Part shown: positions 50,700-62,982 of the stretch, in pieces
How positions within the stretch are numbered: the stretch's first letter is position 1
How the letters are laid out: each line of letters starts with the position of its first letter
Source: Bradysia coprophila
Taxonomy: Eukaryota; Arthropoda; Insecta; Diptera; Sciaridae
Assembly: GCF_014529535.1 (NCBI RefSeq)
Contig: NC_050738.1
Coordinates: 4,658,588 to 4,722,587, forward strand
Reading direction: 5' to 3'
Length of the DNA stretch: 64,000 bases
The notes under the pieces: generated by a model
Database searches by the model: none
The model's input: only the letters and a program-made list of their open reading frames with translations
Told to the model about the DNA's origin: nothing
Made by a program: the position numbers and the translations under genes

Positions 50700-52774
50700 T
50701 ATTTTAATCGAATTATTTTCAACACAGCACACACAAAAACTTTAACTTCATTCTTCTGAGACTCGCATTGCTATTTAAACCAAATAACCTGAGTCTCATC
50801 CTACCCAACCCACAACTAACTTTCATATTTCCTAAATGTTTTAGGTGTTAAACTTTTGAAAGTTTAAAGTATCGCGTAGTGTTTGACACAAAATCTTTTA
50901 CTTCAATTGTTTTAACTTTCTTTCTACTTTATAATTTAACAGACAGAGCCCATCCCTTATTTTTGACACAGTTGTCGACAACAAATGATCACAAACTTCC
51001 AGTGATTTATTTTCAACTCTTCGAGAAGCTCCAGCCTCATCAATTAAAATTTTTTCGTGATAGACTGTACATCATCCTCGATCTTGCCAATAACTATAAG
51101 CCATTGAACAACTTGTTGCACATTAAATTTTTGAAAAAAGCTACCTGTGTGGCATGTTATTATGACTCTGTTGGAGATCTGCATACGCAATAATAGGACG
51201 GTTGTGACTGGGAAATGACAATATTTCTAGCGTGAGGAAATATAGTTTGTGTCTATAATACTTTGAATACCTTAAGTCAAGTCAAATTCACGAGATGTGA
51301 AATGTAATGCTTCTGGGAAATTAAATTCTTTTGTCTTTTTAATTCATCTTCACCGTCAATTGGTGTCTTTAATTATTTACTGTTGTCGGATTTTTCTTTA
51401 ATATTTCGTTGTTGTTCGTGATTACATGTAATTGTGTTTCGGTGCTAGTGCAAATGAATGAACACATTTATCATTGCAACAATTTTGTATTTGAAGATTT
51501 TCAGTTACTTATGTGTTCATTATTATTTTACGATATAACAATGCAAGCATATGAAGAAGTGATGCAATCTTTATTTTAATTTTCTTTATTAATATGTCCA
51601 CCTATTCGAACAGCTTCAAACTTTTTGAAGCCTCATATATGTCAATCATCTTTGCAATAAAATACACATCAACGGATGCCAGCCATTAAAATTTCTACAA
51701 CACTGGCCGAGTTTGATTCGAAGAAACATTTTCAAATAGTTGCTTTTGCTTGACCGGCATCGTAGAGCTTCATATAAACTTTTGATATGACAATGCAGAC
51801 GCTGTATTGACTTTTCAAAAGTTAATTAACAATGGAAAAAGAAAAGTCTTTTGTGATATGTAGTCTATTTATTGAAATTCCATGAAAAGAGTCTTACAAA
51901 AATATCATGACATTAAGCTCCAAAGTTAGTTCATATCGCTACTACCAGGAACACCTCTTTAAACTTTTATTTTTCTGAACTCATAAAAGGAATTTTTAAT
52001 AGATGGCTTTCCGCATTAAAAGAACTAATGACAAAAGAATACATTGAACTGAAACTTACAATGTAAGCTTATTTGTACCATTTTCTCTATATTGACGTAC
52101 GTATTCTCCATATTTCTCCATTTTTGTACCATCACTTCCGGGAACATTTCTTTAAATTTTAATTTTCCCGACCAAATCAAAGGAATTTTCCAAAGAAAAT
52201 GTTTGATCTGTTTTGTTAGTGTGAATAGACCATCTGCAAAAAGTGGGGCGTTTGAAAAGCACTCAGAAGACTGAACGAAAATGAAACCATCAGCTTTGAA
52301 ACGTAGCAGATCGCTGTGACGTTATTCCCGTACGATCCCGCATTCCCATTGTGAGCGTGAACCAGTTGTGAAACATTTCTATATTTCGATAGACATATTT
52401 GTGGCGTAACCTGTCCCCAGCTATGCCAAAATTAGGAGTTAACGAGAATTTTCAAGAATGCCAAAAATTAAAATTCCTGAAGTTCTCGGAATTCAGGAAC
52501 AAAAAATCCTGAAGATAGGACCTATCACTGAGCGATATATTCTTTTTTGGGAACCAGTAGGTTTTCAAAGCTTACCGGAGGTAAAAAAACGAAAAATCGA
52601 TCAAATTAAAAATTTTCCAATCGAAATATTTTCTTGTTAGGTTATTCTTACTCGTGGTGACGCCCTCTACAAAAACCACTAAAAACATTTGATGCCCACG
52701 AGAGGTCGAATAATTTTTTTTATATTTGATATTTGTAACTTAAGACGCCTGTGATCAATGTCGTTTGAACGTAT
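50700..52774. other. Intergenic, no gene seen
   Basis: A 104-residue open frame at 50879-51193 is Leu/Lys/Asn-rich with no recognised motif; its start overlaps the MITE-like phrase AAATCTTTTACTTCA. GGAACA...TTTAAA...AAGGAATTTT phrases near 51950 and 52140 hint at an old duplicated repeat. Confidence 0.4.
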
Positions 52775-52796
52775 TTTATCGCACTAGTGCGATAAA
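52775..52796. repeat. Perfect 22-bp palindrome
   Basis: TTTATCGCACT, then its reverse complement, with no spacer. Weaker copies of the CACTAGTGC core follow at ~52815 and ~52848. Confidence 0.8.
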
Positions 52797-53084
52797 GGAT
52801 ATGCAAGGAGTTTTATCGAACTAGTGCAGTAGTAGAGGTATATTATCGCACTAGATGTTACATTGCCAATCCGAGACGAAGCCGAAACCGATAATATACC
52901 AGCATATGATTCTTGTTACATAAATAACAAAAAAAATATTTCTGACCCGTTCCTCTAACTGTATACAGTGTATACAGTGTTACAATTCACATGAATTAAT
53001 TACCACTGACAACGAGTTATTTGTGTTCTGAAATATAAATACAAATGACATTGAAACCCTCTGGAATAGGGCTCGAAACAGATC

Positions 53085-53445
53085 GTTCTGACCTGATCTG
53101 AATCTGAAAAAGGCGATCTGAAAATTTCAGATCCAGATCTCACACGGCTTGATCTGATCTCATCTGAAAACTGAAAATTGGAAATTTTCGGATCAAACTC
53201 AAATCTGAAAATCAGTATGACTAAACAAATGCTAATTTATTAGAAATTCTTGAACTGCAAGGCTCCGCGAGTGCAGGGGAACTAATAAAATCAAAAATAT
53301 TTCTATAATAGTAGCAAGTTTTGGAATTTCAAATTTTATTCTTGGGACTTCAGGTCATTCAGATTGGATCAGATCAGATCAGATTCAAGTCTTCAGATCA
53401 GATTCAGATCGGGTAAATTTCAGATCAATCTGAAAAGAATAACCA
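53085..53445. repeat. Cluster of GATCTGA/TCAGATC heptamers
   Basis: GATCTGA-like words are dense at 53090-53175 and, inverted as TCAGATC, at 53360-53440. A less repetitive stretch of about 190 bp separates them, so the block can fold back on itself. Confidence 0.7.
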
Positions 53446-53922
53446 ATTTTCAAAATCTGACTTACTCAAGCCTTGGCGTAAAGTTAGACGATTTATTTTT
53501 GTGAATTTGGTATCTCTAGGCATTGGCTTTTTTTCCTCACACATGGCATGTGTTACAAACGACACATTAAGTCGAATAGCATGAAATAAAAAGAAAGAAA
53601 TATTTTGTGGACAGTCTCTAAAAAAAATCCGGTGCGAATTCATACAATAATGACGAAGAAATTGTAATTTCACTTTCATTAAATACACGATTTCAATAAT
53701 AAAAACGAAATTAATTACACGTTACACTCAACATATGTACGGACGTATTATTATCGACATTAATTCGACAATATTGTGACTATACTCATTCATTTGGTTA
53801 TTTATTTGAAAATAGCATACCTATCTAGGTATCGTTCATTTTATACACAGTGTGTATTACACACGTGAATTGAATATTTGCATGTTAATGATCCATCATT
53901 ACTGGACCATTACACCAATTTT

Positions 53923-55064
53923 CTAGTTAGACAAACGGACATATTCTTTTAAATTTAATTCGATGAAAGTTAATTTATTCACCAAGATCGGGAAGGAACC
54001 TAGGTTGTTCAATCTGATCAGTCGGTCGGCTTCAGCACCCTACAAGTAGAATTTTTCTTTGATTTTTTTTTACTAAACTTTTTAATTGATTTGAAAGTTA
54101 GCAAACGACCGTATATCGATTTCCTTCACTAAGAAATTGCATCGCTTTAAAGTAACTACAGTGCTACAGGTTAATTATGTTTTATGTAATACGAGTCTGG
54201 TTTTGTTTGGCATCCAATTAACATTTTTTCATTGTTTTTTTTTTTGATGTTCGTTTCTCCATCGGAACAAATTAAAAAATATTTTGTTGGTAGCTCAAAT
54301 ATTATTATTGGGATGTATAGAAAGCACTTTAAAAATAATCCATAAGTAATTTAAATCAGTCGAACGTCCATCATTAGTAATCAATAAAGTGTTTGGTGTG
54401 TACATAACACGATACTCACTTCATTTAATGACGGGCGTATTATGTGTACCTATCTAATGCTAAGATAAATGTGTAGAGTCAATGCAATGGAATGAAGAGT
54501 CGTGAAGACGGTTAATGATATAACAAACAGCTTTTTGATTATATACCCCAACCAATTTTCACTCCCACAAACACTCTGTGTCGCTGATACAATATTCCGA
54601 TTTCGGGACGATAAAGTCAACTTTCGATTTGGCATTCAACGTTCCGTGGCGGCGAAAATTAATTGATTCAATTTTATGTAACAGGTGTGTGATTAATGAG
54701 AAAATTAAATTGAGGTAATTAATTCGTCTCATCTCATTTGAAAAGGTTTTGATTTCTTACACAGCCATTTTATTACTCGTAACAACTGTGGGAAAATTCA
54801 CTGTAGAATAATTGGAGTTTAATCTCCGGCTAAATAAGTAAATAAATTTTGACCTACTTTTCTCGTCGGAATACGAATTTCTTAACAATTTCCGTCAGCT
54901 CTGCCAACATCAGATTGAAATGTTTAGCGTTCACCTTAGAACAAAATGAGTGAAGAACGCTTGAATAATACCGAATGCCTTTCTTTAAATTACCCAAAGT
55001 GGTTAAAGTGAAAATTAGACCGAAAACTTCCTTAAATTCAATTAAATTAAAATTCATGAAAAGC
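53923..55064 (-). CDS. Unidentified spliced gene candidate (several exon-like segments)
   Basis: Three minus-strand segments look coding and have splice signals. The first is 55064-54858, acceptor ATATACAG and donor GTAGGT, about 69 codons including FGLIFTLTTLGNLKKGIRYY and LMLAELTEIVKKF. The second is 54173-54110, reading YFKAMQFLSEGNRYT. The third is a terminal segment, 54039-53923, reading GAEADRLIRLNN ... LNLKEYVRLSN and then a stop, with AATAAA further on near 53800. I could not join the first to the others in phase and recognise no family. The membrane-like helix in the first would suit a chemoreceptor, but that is a guess. It may be a decaying gene. Confidence 0.3.
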
Positions 55065-56658
55065 CTGTATATGTGTTGTTGGCACCATTAAAATAAATTC
55101 CCACACGATTTTCTAAAGCGATTACTTTAAGCTTGCAATTTAGAAATAGAGGTTTCTGAACTACACCCAGACCTTTATATTTGACAAAATTATAAGTACT
55201 TGATTCAATTGAAAAGAAGCATAAAACACACATTTCAGGGTTGAAAATGAGGTACACATTTAACAAAGGGCTAAATGGTGGGAAAACTGAGCAACTCATC
55301 CTGTACACATTACAGATCTTTAACGTGTATCGGTGAAATAAAAAGCCTATTCAACCACATCATACATTAACACAATAAATAAGGATTCCATTACATTACA
55401 TATCGTTCCACTTCCTTCTGGGTTGGCATATTTCTGTGAATACAAAGTGCTCCAACAGTTTAAGAGTATCAGAATGATAAAATTCGCGAAATACGCCGCA
55501 CGTATAAAATATACGTAAAAAACGGTTCGTGATGTTGATTTGAACTAAAAGCAACATAAATCGAGCATCACACAGAGATGCGAAATGGAAATAACTATTG
55601 GGAAGGAAGAATGACGAATTGTTTCAATTCAAATTGAAAATCAAAAATAATTGCGACCGACACCCCGAGGTATATCACAAAAACCGTAGACTTAACGAAC
55701 CTACTAGGCGATTCTGATTCTAGAAGCAATTTAGTTTGTTCACAGCATTTGCCCTACAAAATACCAGCTTCTTTACAGCAAAAAGGTGCCCCCAAAAGAG
55801 ACAAATTGAAATTCATCTATTTTCAACAATCTTCTCGCAATCTTCCTGCACACACATATGAGCTGATACTGAACTATAACTCATACGTGTATGAGTAGTT
55901 ATGTATGCATCATAATTTAAGTTCGTAGAGTAGAAAATAGAGTTGGTAGAAAACAAAGTTGGTAGAGTGTGTTTCAAATTACACCTGATTGTGCGAATAT
56001 TTTCATTAACGTACCGAGGAGCTGTTAATGCATATCTCGTATCAAAATTGGGTAAAAGCCTCTTATTCCTTTACCAACTGAGACGTAATATATTCATTAG
56101 AAGATGCGGTTGTACATGATATTATGTGTACAAGGGGGAGGCAGGTAGTGTTTTGTAGATAAAACTAATTGGAGAAACTCAGCTCTTGTGGAAACGATGT
56201 TGTATGCAGTTGTTTATTTGCATTACATGTGACGCCGGGCCTATTTTCTATAAATCAGTTTCTGAAAAGCTCTCAATTTTCTTGATTTTCCCGACTTTCT
56301 CGAAACAAAAAAAATGAAGAAAATTGATAAATTCAAGAAAATTAACAAGAATTTCGACAAATTCAAGGATGCTACCAAGAAATTAGGGATAATAGGCCCT
56401 GACATTAAGTACACATTAAATGCAAACAACTTCTTCTTCGTCTTGTTGTATCATATGTACGGAAACTCCCACATGTTGTTTTAAGTTTTACTTGCAAACA
56501 CAAATAATCAAGTGCATATTCGTCGTCCGAGGCGGAACCGTATGTCACAACTCTTACAATACTGTACGATTCTGTTGAACATACTAATTATCCCAGACTG
56601 CTCACATGTAAATCGAAACAACTTTGTTAATTTGATAATCGGAGGTTCTACTACTGAC

Positions 56659-56694
56659 TAAACAGCCTCGATGAAGCTTCATCGAGGCTGTTTA
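56659..56694. mobile_element. 36-bp perfect palindrome flanked by 8-bp direct repeats
   Basis: The half-site TAAACAGCCTCGATGAAG is followed directly by its exact reverse complement. The octamer CTACTGAC lies immediately on each side (56651-56658 and 56695-56702). The arrangement is that of an insertion with target-site duplication. Confidence 0.8.
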
Positions 56695-56723
56695 CTACTG
56701 ACAAATTGATTCAAAAATTCTAT

Positions 56724-57746
56724 CTGCAGACAGAAATGATAAGTTGGTACGCCTGTGGCGAGATTAGAAGGAACTTCCTTCTACAGGCCTCTCACACCTC
56801 CTTATTTTTTCTTATTTTTATAAAAAGCTCCTTATTCCTCCTTATTTTATTAAAAAATCCTTATTTTTCGCAAATTTCATCAACGGAAATCAAAATTAAG
56901 AAAAAAAATTCGCTGCGCGGCAAAAATACAATTTTTTATAATTTACCACAAAGAACTCTAATAAAAAGGTGGTGTCGTAGCTCATGATCATTCGAACATG
57001 ACTGGCTTTACATATATTTTTGTGGTTCCACTCCGCCTCTTGGCTCGTGAGTCTCGAGTGGAACTATTTGATTTAACATGTAAATCATCCTTAACATTGT
57101 CTCAGACATGCGTCCTTATTACAAACAATTCAAGGTTTTAGCCTTATTTACACTTACTTTTTTCAAATTTGTACTTTTATACCTTCACCAATTTATTATT
57201 TTTTCGAAATTCGAACGGGATAACAAACAACAGCTTTTGCAGTTAACGAGATCAAAATCTAATCCAGCAAGTTTTGAAACTTAAGGGTGGGGTCAAGTAA
57301 GAATTTACGCCGTAAGTATGTCTTAAATTTCAAAAATTTTGTCGCATCTACATCGCATTTACAGTGGATAATTGGTAAAGCTAAGCTTTGCTAAGAATGT
57401 AATTCAAGCCTTAAACACTCCCAAAATATTCAAATTTTCATCGTGATAAAAGTAAATTTTACGATACAATTTTACAAAAACGATACGTCAAAATAAACAA
57501 TTATGCGTTTTATTTTAAAGTTGAGGCGGACTTCCGATGTTAATTGCTGTATCTTAGAATAATTTCGATTTTCATCGAAAAAATTCTCCTCATTTTTCCT
57601 TAATTTCAACTAACAATTTCCTTATTTCTCCTTATTTTTGTGCTAAAATCTCCTTAATTCCTTAATAAGGAGTCCAAATTTAGAGTGAGAGGCCTGAACT
57701 TCTATCTCGCCACAGGCTTACCAACTTATCATTTCTCTGTCTGCAG
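56724..57746. mobile_element. Non-autonomous element of ~1 kb with long terminal inverted repeats
   Basis: The left end (CTGCAGACAGAAATGATAAG, then GCCTGTGGCGAGAT, GGCCTCTCAC) is inverted at the right end (GTGAGAGGCCTGAAC, ATCTCGCCACAGGC, CTTATCATTTCTCTGTCTGC), with arms of about 80 bp. The subterminal regions are rich in CTCCTTATTT repeats. The interior is AT-rich with no transposase frame. Confidence 0.8.
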
Positions 57747-58782
57747 CAGGCAACTTTGTCTCCAGGTAATCTAACATTATGTACAACCACAGCTGTATTT
57801 TTTGTGCCGAAAATGTAGGTTACTTAGAGACGAAGCTACCTGTTACAGGTCCGTCTGAATACTGAATATGGTAAATTCATTCGGAGCATTATATGAGTTA
57901 AATTACATTGTGGTGTTCTTAACTTTTCATGAACATTTTTGTTTCTTCCTATTTTGTCTTCTATTTCTATCTTTGGTGTATATTTTTCCGTCTTTTATTT
58001 TTGTCACGTTGTAATAATTGTGAACAAACAAGAAAAACATGTTGAAATGACATCAGCGTCAGCTTTTCATCTCCAGAGTGTAACTCTATGAAATGTAATC
58101 ACATTAAGGATTTGAAAACTAATTGCTAGCGAAAGAAAAGAGTTGCAAATACAGTAGCTTTTCCTCCTCTATTTTCGAAGGTTCGCTCGCTCTACTAAAG
58201 TTCATTTCGTAGCAGGGAGATATGTAAATTTTACTTCACTTTTTATTTCTTACGTTGTTAATTTCTATTTTATTCGCAATTGAAAATAAGATCCTTTGAA
58301 TAGCAGTTAACCGTTCTGAACTAACTCAGATCTTAAATTTCTGGAAATATTTCGTTGACGGTTAAACAAGATGAAACCAAAGACATCAGAATCTCAGAGT
58401 ATAAAATTGTTTCCAATCACAGCATGCAACACAATAGTTCATTTCAATTCAATAACATCGTAAATCCAACTTACATTTTCATTTCATACGGATGTGAAAT
58501 TGTAATTTGAATCAATCTGAGACAGAGAAAAAAGTGAGAGTTATCTAAATCCACAGTGCATTGTTTCTGAAGTGAATTTAATTAAAAAAAGCTGTCGGAA
58601 TTAACTTGTTTTTTGTCGCTTCTGGTGTTTGCAGGTATCAAACAAAAAGCGCTAATGAATGGATTAGATGATAAATATTAGTTTGTGCTAGCAGCGTATT
58701 GAAATTGGAAATGATCAAATTGTCGTATGTTTGGTTTATTAAACAGACACAGCCTGTTCGCTTAGCAATAGTTATTTACGTA

Positions 58783-58874
58783 TCTGTTGTGGATGGTAGG
58801 TTTTAGGCAATTTCTAACGAAGTGAGGGCGACATGAGAAAGTGCCTAAAATCTACCGTCCACAACAGAACAGAT
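58783..58874. repeat. Inverted repeat with ~28-bp arms
   Basis: ATCTGTTGTGGATGGTAGG + TTTTAGGCA at 58783-58810 is inverted at 58843-58874. The loop of about 35 bp contains GAAGTGAGGGCGAC. Confidence 0.75.
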
Positions 58875-58901
58875 GCCCGAGTGAAAAAAATTTTGAAGTG
58901 A

Positions 58902-59025
58902 GATATCTCAAAGTCTAAATCTGTCGAAATCAGATATCACAAGTCTCAAAATCTATTGTCTTCTTAGACTCAATGAGAATTGAGATATCTGATTTCGACA
59001 GATTTAGACATTTGTGAGAACTTTT
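58902..59025. repeat. Inverted repeat with ~35-bp arms
   Basis: GTCTAAATCTGTCGAAATCA + GATATC at 58912-58937 is the reverse complement of GATATCTGATTTCGACAGAT + TTAGAC at 58983-59008. An inner pair around TCTCAAAATCTATTG is weaker. Confidence 0.7.
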
Positions 59026-59261
59026 TTTTACTTGGGTGTATACAACTTTTTTATTCCGAGGGCGCAAATTACGAGAAAATTTCTGTAATTTATGCCCAAA
59101 TCAAGAAAAATTCTCGGAAAAATTATTGATTACGCGCCAACAGAAAAACCACCATCACTAGACTTTCTACTTTATGCTTTCAGTAATTTTAATTTTAGCG
59201 ATAAATCATCAAATCAATAACAATCATCCATCTATTACCTGATAATACGTCCTCATTAGGA

Positions 59262-60178
59262 TGTGTCGATTTTAATTTTTATTTTTAGAGATTCCGGATT
59301 CCGACCTACTGCGATTCACCATCGCAATAGCAATAATAATCAGCAAAAAGTTTTTTTTATAAGTCAAAATAAGCTTGCACCGCTGCTTTTTTTAAAAAAA
59401 AATTCTAGCTAAACGAGGTAGCTGGATTGTGGGTCCAAACCAAAAAAAAATCTACAGATGCTTTTGCAGAGTTCTCACTATGTACGGCATCTAGAGGGTC
59501 TACTAAAACATACAAAAATTAAAAAAAGTTAAAAAATGTATTACCGTCGTTTTGGTATAGCACCAAGTTTTACCGAGGTGCAATTTTCAAGAATTTTATT
59601 AGTGAAAAAGTCATTTCTTTTGGGTGAATTTTTTTCAAGCTATTGTTGTGATAGCTCATTTTGTAGGTATTTCAATAGCGCATCCAGCAAACGTACAGTT
59701 TCGATAGGTAAATTAAAATATTTTTTGGTTTCGCTGTTGGAAGTCCCAAAATGGGGCCTTTTTCGAGTATTTTCGAAAATATAACAAATTGGCTTCTCTT
59801 AAAAAACTAAGTTTTACTATTTTGAGCTTTTAAATGTGTTACTCATGAATAATATTTGAATTTCTGTCAAAAATTTTCATTTACTCGCTGTATTTAAAAT
59901 GTTAATTGTCTCCATACTCGAAAAAAGACCCCATTTTTGGGACTTCCAACAGCGAAACCAAAAAATATTTTAATTTACCTATCGAAACTGTACGTCTGCT
60001 GGATGTGCTTGGTGCTATACCAAAACGACCGTAAAACATGTTTTTTTTTTTTTTTTGTATGTTCTAGTAGACCATCTAGATGCCGTACAGAGTGAAAACT
60101 CTGCAAAATCATCTGAAGATTTTTTTTCGCGGTAGGTCGTAATCCGGAATCTCTAAAAATAAAAATTGAAATCGACAC
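59262..60178. mobile_element. Foldback element with arms of several hundred bases
   Basis: The left arm (from TGTCGATTTTAATTTTTATT at ~59264 through GGTTTCGCTGTTGGAAGTCC near 59735) reappears reversed in the right arm (from ~59915 to TGAAATCGACACA near 60178). The two small open frames in it are the two strands of the same arm, not genes. TCCTCATTAG lies outside both ends (59250-59259 and 60186-60195). Confidence 0.85.
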
Positions 60179-60920
60179 AATCTATTCCTCATTAGCTGCA
60201 CTGCTTCGGTACCTTCCCAAATGAACATCAAATTCACACTGGAAGTGTGCCTTAAATTTAAATTTCAAGTGACGATTTGATGAAAAAGTGAACCGAAAAG
60301 TAAATTTCAACGTTTCCTTGTAAGAAAATGACGCTCCGTTAGAAAGTATTACGCACTTTCAATTTTGAATTTCGACCGCAATTACGGCGTCAATTGATTG
60401 TCTTCATTCAGTAGCATAGAGACGCCACCGGAACTAGTTTCTCATAAATTCTTTTTGATGGTGGAGTCTTCCTTTCATGACTAAACGTATCTTACCTCAT
60501 TTAAATCTACTATGACATTCTAGGCGCGGCAATGCCGACGAATATTTTCTATGTTCATGCTGGAAGCAGTGCTATGATATTTCTAGAATGAACGCAGTGT
60601 CAATAGTTACTGGTATTCTAGATGCGAATGAAGTCAAAACGCTTATGGGTGCGACCAACGAAAAAATTCAAATGTACATACGTAGAACTAGCGCTGTCTG
60701 ATCCAAGCTTTAGTTCAATTATTTTGGATACTCTTCAAGTATTACAAACTCAGGTAGTAGTTAGCCAGTCGTTCTTAATTTGTTAATATTTTATTTTCAA
60801 AGAAAGAAATCAAATTTTGTTAGATGAATGAAACTTACAAATTGTCGTTTATGTCACAGCCTTAAATATTGAACCGACGCCTTTTTGATTCGAATTGGGT
60901 TCAATGAAAATCTGCTTAAT

Positions 60921-61714
60921 TTAGTCTCTGAATCCGTAAAAGTCTAGCTTGAAGTACTGATTCGTATATCGATCACAGCATCCACAGTCATACATGTACA
61001 TCTCGCCTCTAATTTCATTGTTGGCCGGATCGAAACTAAGGCATCGACCGCCACTACCCTTCAAACGTATCCAGTGTTGATGACTATCGTCCTAGATGAA
61101 AGGATCAGCGACAGAAGTTAAAAAAAAATCTTTTGAAGAAATAACTGTTTTCGTTAGTACCGTAATTATGTCCACCGACCAAAGTTGAGTAGCTGGTCGA
61201 CTACTTTGACATGCATACTGTTTAACACGTACATCATTCCCAGTGTCGGTCAGGTCTGTACCCACCGACAAGCACAAGCCAGAATCTCTGTTTTGTAATG
61301 TGAAATGGTTGGGGTCGTTGGGGCTCTAAGAAATTGATTGAGTTTTCAGCATGTCTCGGATCCATTTTTTTGATCTTTAAATATTAAATTTCGCAAATAT
61401 TTTCATACATTGACTGCTTTCCACCACGCATTTTTTGTATTGGTGAAACATTCGCCCCACATAACTAATTTGCCGTTGTTGTCTTTGTTTTGGCCGTCAG
61501 TCAACATACAATTCTTCTTTGCCGATTGAAATGTGAACCAGCTGTTTTGCTGTTAAAGACAATTTAAATAATTTGTTACATTCGGGACGGGTTAATCCAT
61601 TAAAGCTTTTATATCTACCGATAGTATCAACACTGACGGCATGTCTGACGCCGATGTTTGGTGGATTACAGTTAAAATTGAAATCAGAAAGAAAATTTTG
61701 CCAATTCCCTCCAT
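60921..61714 (-). CDS. Secreted beta-trefoil (ricin-B-type) lectin-like protein
   Basis: Four exons (61714-61619, 61549-61409, 61325-61161, 61091-60921), every intron in phase 0, give 188-190 residues. Residues 1-23 (MEGIGKIFFLISILTVIHQ...) form a signal peptide. The mature part has three repeats of about 45-55 residues, matching the exons. Each has the pattern of a short strand, a Cys, then an aromatic near the end: NCMLTDGQN ... WWKAV, SGLCLSVGT ... QLWSV, GRCLSFDPA ... QYFKL. The QLW triplet is the family's QxW core. This resembles carbohydrate-binding beta-trefoil domains. No enzymatic or other effector domain is attached. One domain per exon and uniform phase suggest growth by exon duplication. 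The ligand cannot be read. An upstream ATG (61795) is in frame, but the one at 61714 starts the signal peptide directly. Confidence 0.75.
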
Positions 61715-62769
61715 AATGCTAATTGAAATTCGCTGTTTCCTTGAGCTGATCAAAACTGGACTGAAGGTAAGCGGGACCCAATTTGAACTGACCACAGATC
61801 TGTCCGTGGTTGACTTTAATTGTTCTCCGGTTTTACTTTTTTTACCACTACCACCTTTTGCATATTGTATAAATTCATTGTTCTAGTCTTAATTGCTGTG
61901 TGTGACTTATCTATACTCGACATTTACGTTTAAGCAAATACAAGTGTTCATTGTTTGAATAAATGTTTGTATTGCGATCTATTTGGGTAACTTAGTACAT
62001 ATACAACACACAGTATGATGTATTATAAATGCTCGTTCGTTTATCGATGGCAATAATTTCAATTTATTTAAAAAAAATGATAAAAAACAGGATTCGAACA
62101 ACAAATCATCAACCTTACATTTTGAATAGCACTCTAATTATGTAATATGTTGTTTAGTTCGTTTGATGGGATTTGAACATGTTGCCGTGAAGAGGAAGAA
62201 GGAAACCGGCCAGTAGGAACCCATACAACCAAATGATTCCAACATAAGACAATAATATTTTTACAGAGTCCACCACAGATAAATCGATTGGACCACACTA
62301 TTGCATTTGGTATGGTAGAACCAATACCCTCTCTAGCAACCAAACTAGGAAAATTAAGGTGGTAAAACTGTACAGTGTATTCTGTTATAGAAAATTTTAA
62401 ATTTAAAAAAATAAATTAAATGAAGTATGAGCAGCGATGTCCTTTTTTTGTGTTGAGAATATCATGGCCCTACGTTAGTGAAGGGCCGTGACGCAAGTCC
62501 GTTCACACTGAAAAATTTGACAAAAAATTTTTTCCGCAGGACTGAGGAACATATATACACGAACTTTTTGACTTTTCCCCCTTTGCTCCTACTACCCCCA
62601 AAGTATTTTATTCGTAATCTGGGCGTCCATACGAGTTCAACGAGCTATCACACGCCTCATAGGGTTAAGATTTGGCCGAGATATTACATTTCAAAACTTG
62701 GAAATTTGCAGAAATTTGTATGAAGAAATTAATTTTCATACATTTTGAAATTGATGAATTTTACCTACC
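61715..62769. other. Upstream of the lectin-like gene, no gene seen
   Basis: AT-rich DNA. A short membrane-like reading on the minus strand near 62150-62230 (IIWLYGFLLAGFLL) has no start, splice or length support. Confidence 0.4.
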
Positions 62770-62857
62770 TTTGTTACTTTGTTACTTTGTTACTTTGTTA
62801 CTTTGTTACTTTGTTACTTTGTTACTTTGTTACTTTGTTACTTTGTTACTTTGTTAC
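62770..62857 (+). repeat. 8-bp microsatellite (TTTGTTAC), 11 copies
   Basis: Eleven uninterrupted copies of TTTGTTAC. Perfect homogeneity implies recent expansion. Confidence 0.95.
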
Positions 62858-62982
62858 AACGAAACTTTTGAATTTACCGGTGAATTTGGCTGAAATTTTC
62901 AGGGTATGTTAAGGACGTAATTCTAAGAAACTAATTTGAAGGAATTTTTATAAAAGCTTATAATTTCGGAGCGAATTTATGA

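Noticed and set aside
54450-54635. 61-residue minus-strand frame with a membrane-like segment
   Set aside because: A chemoreceptor exon was considered, but no acceptor or phase links it to the exon at 54858-55064.
59536-60178. Two small open frames on opposite strands
   Set aside because: They are the two inverted arms of one foldback element read from each side.
62672-62893. 73-residue open frame
   Set aside because: Most of it is the translated 8-bp TTTGTTAC microsatellite.
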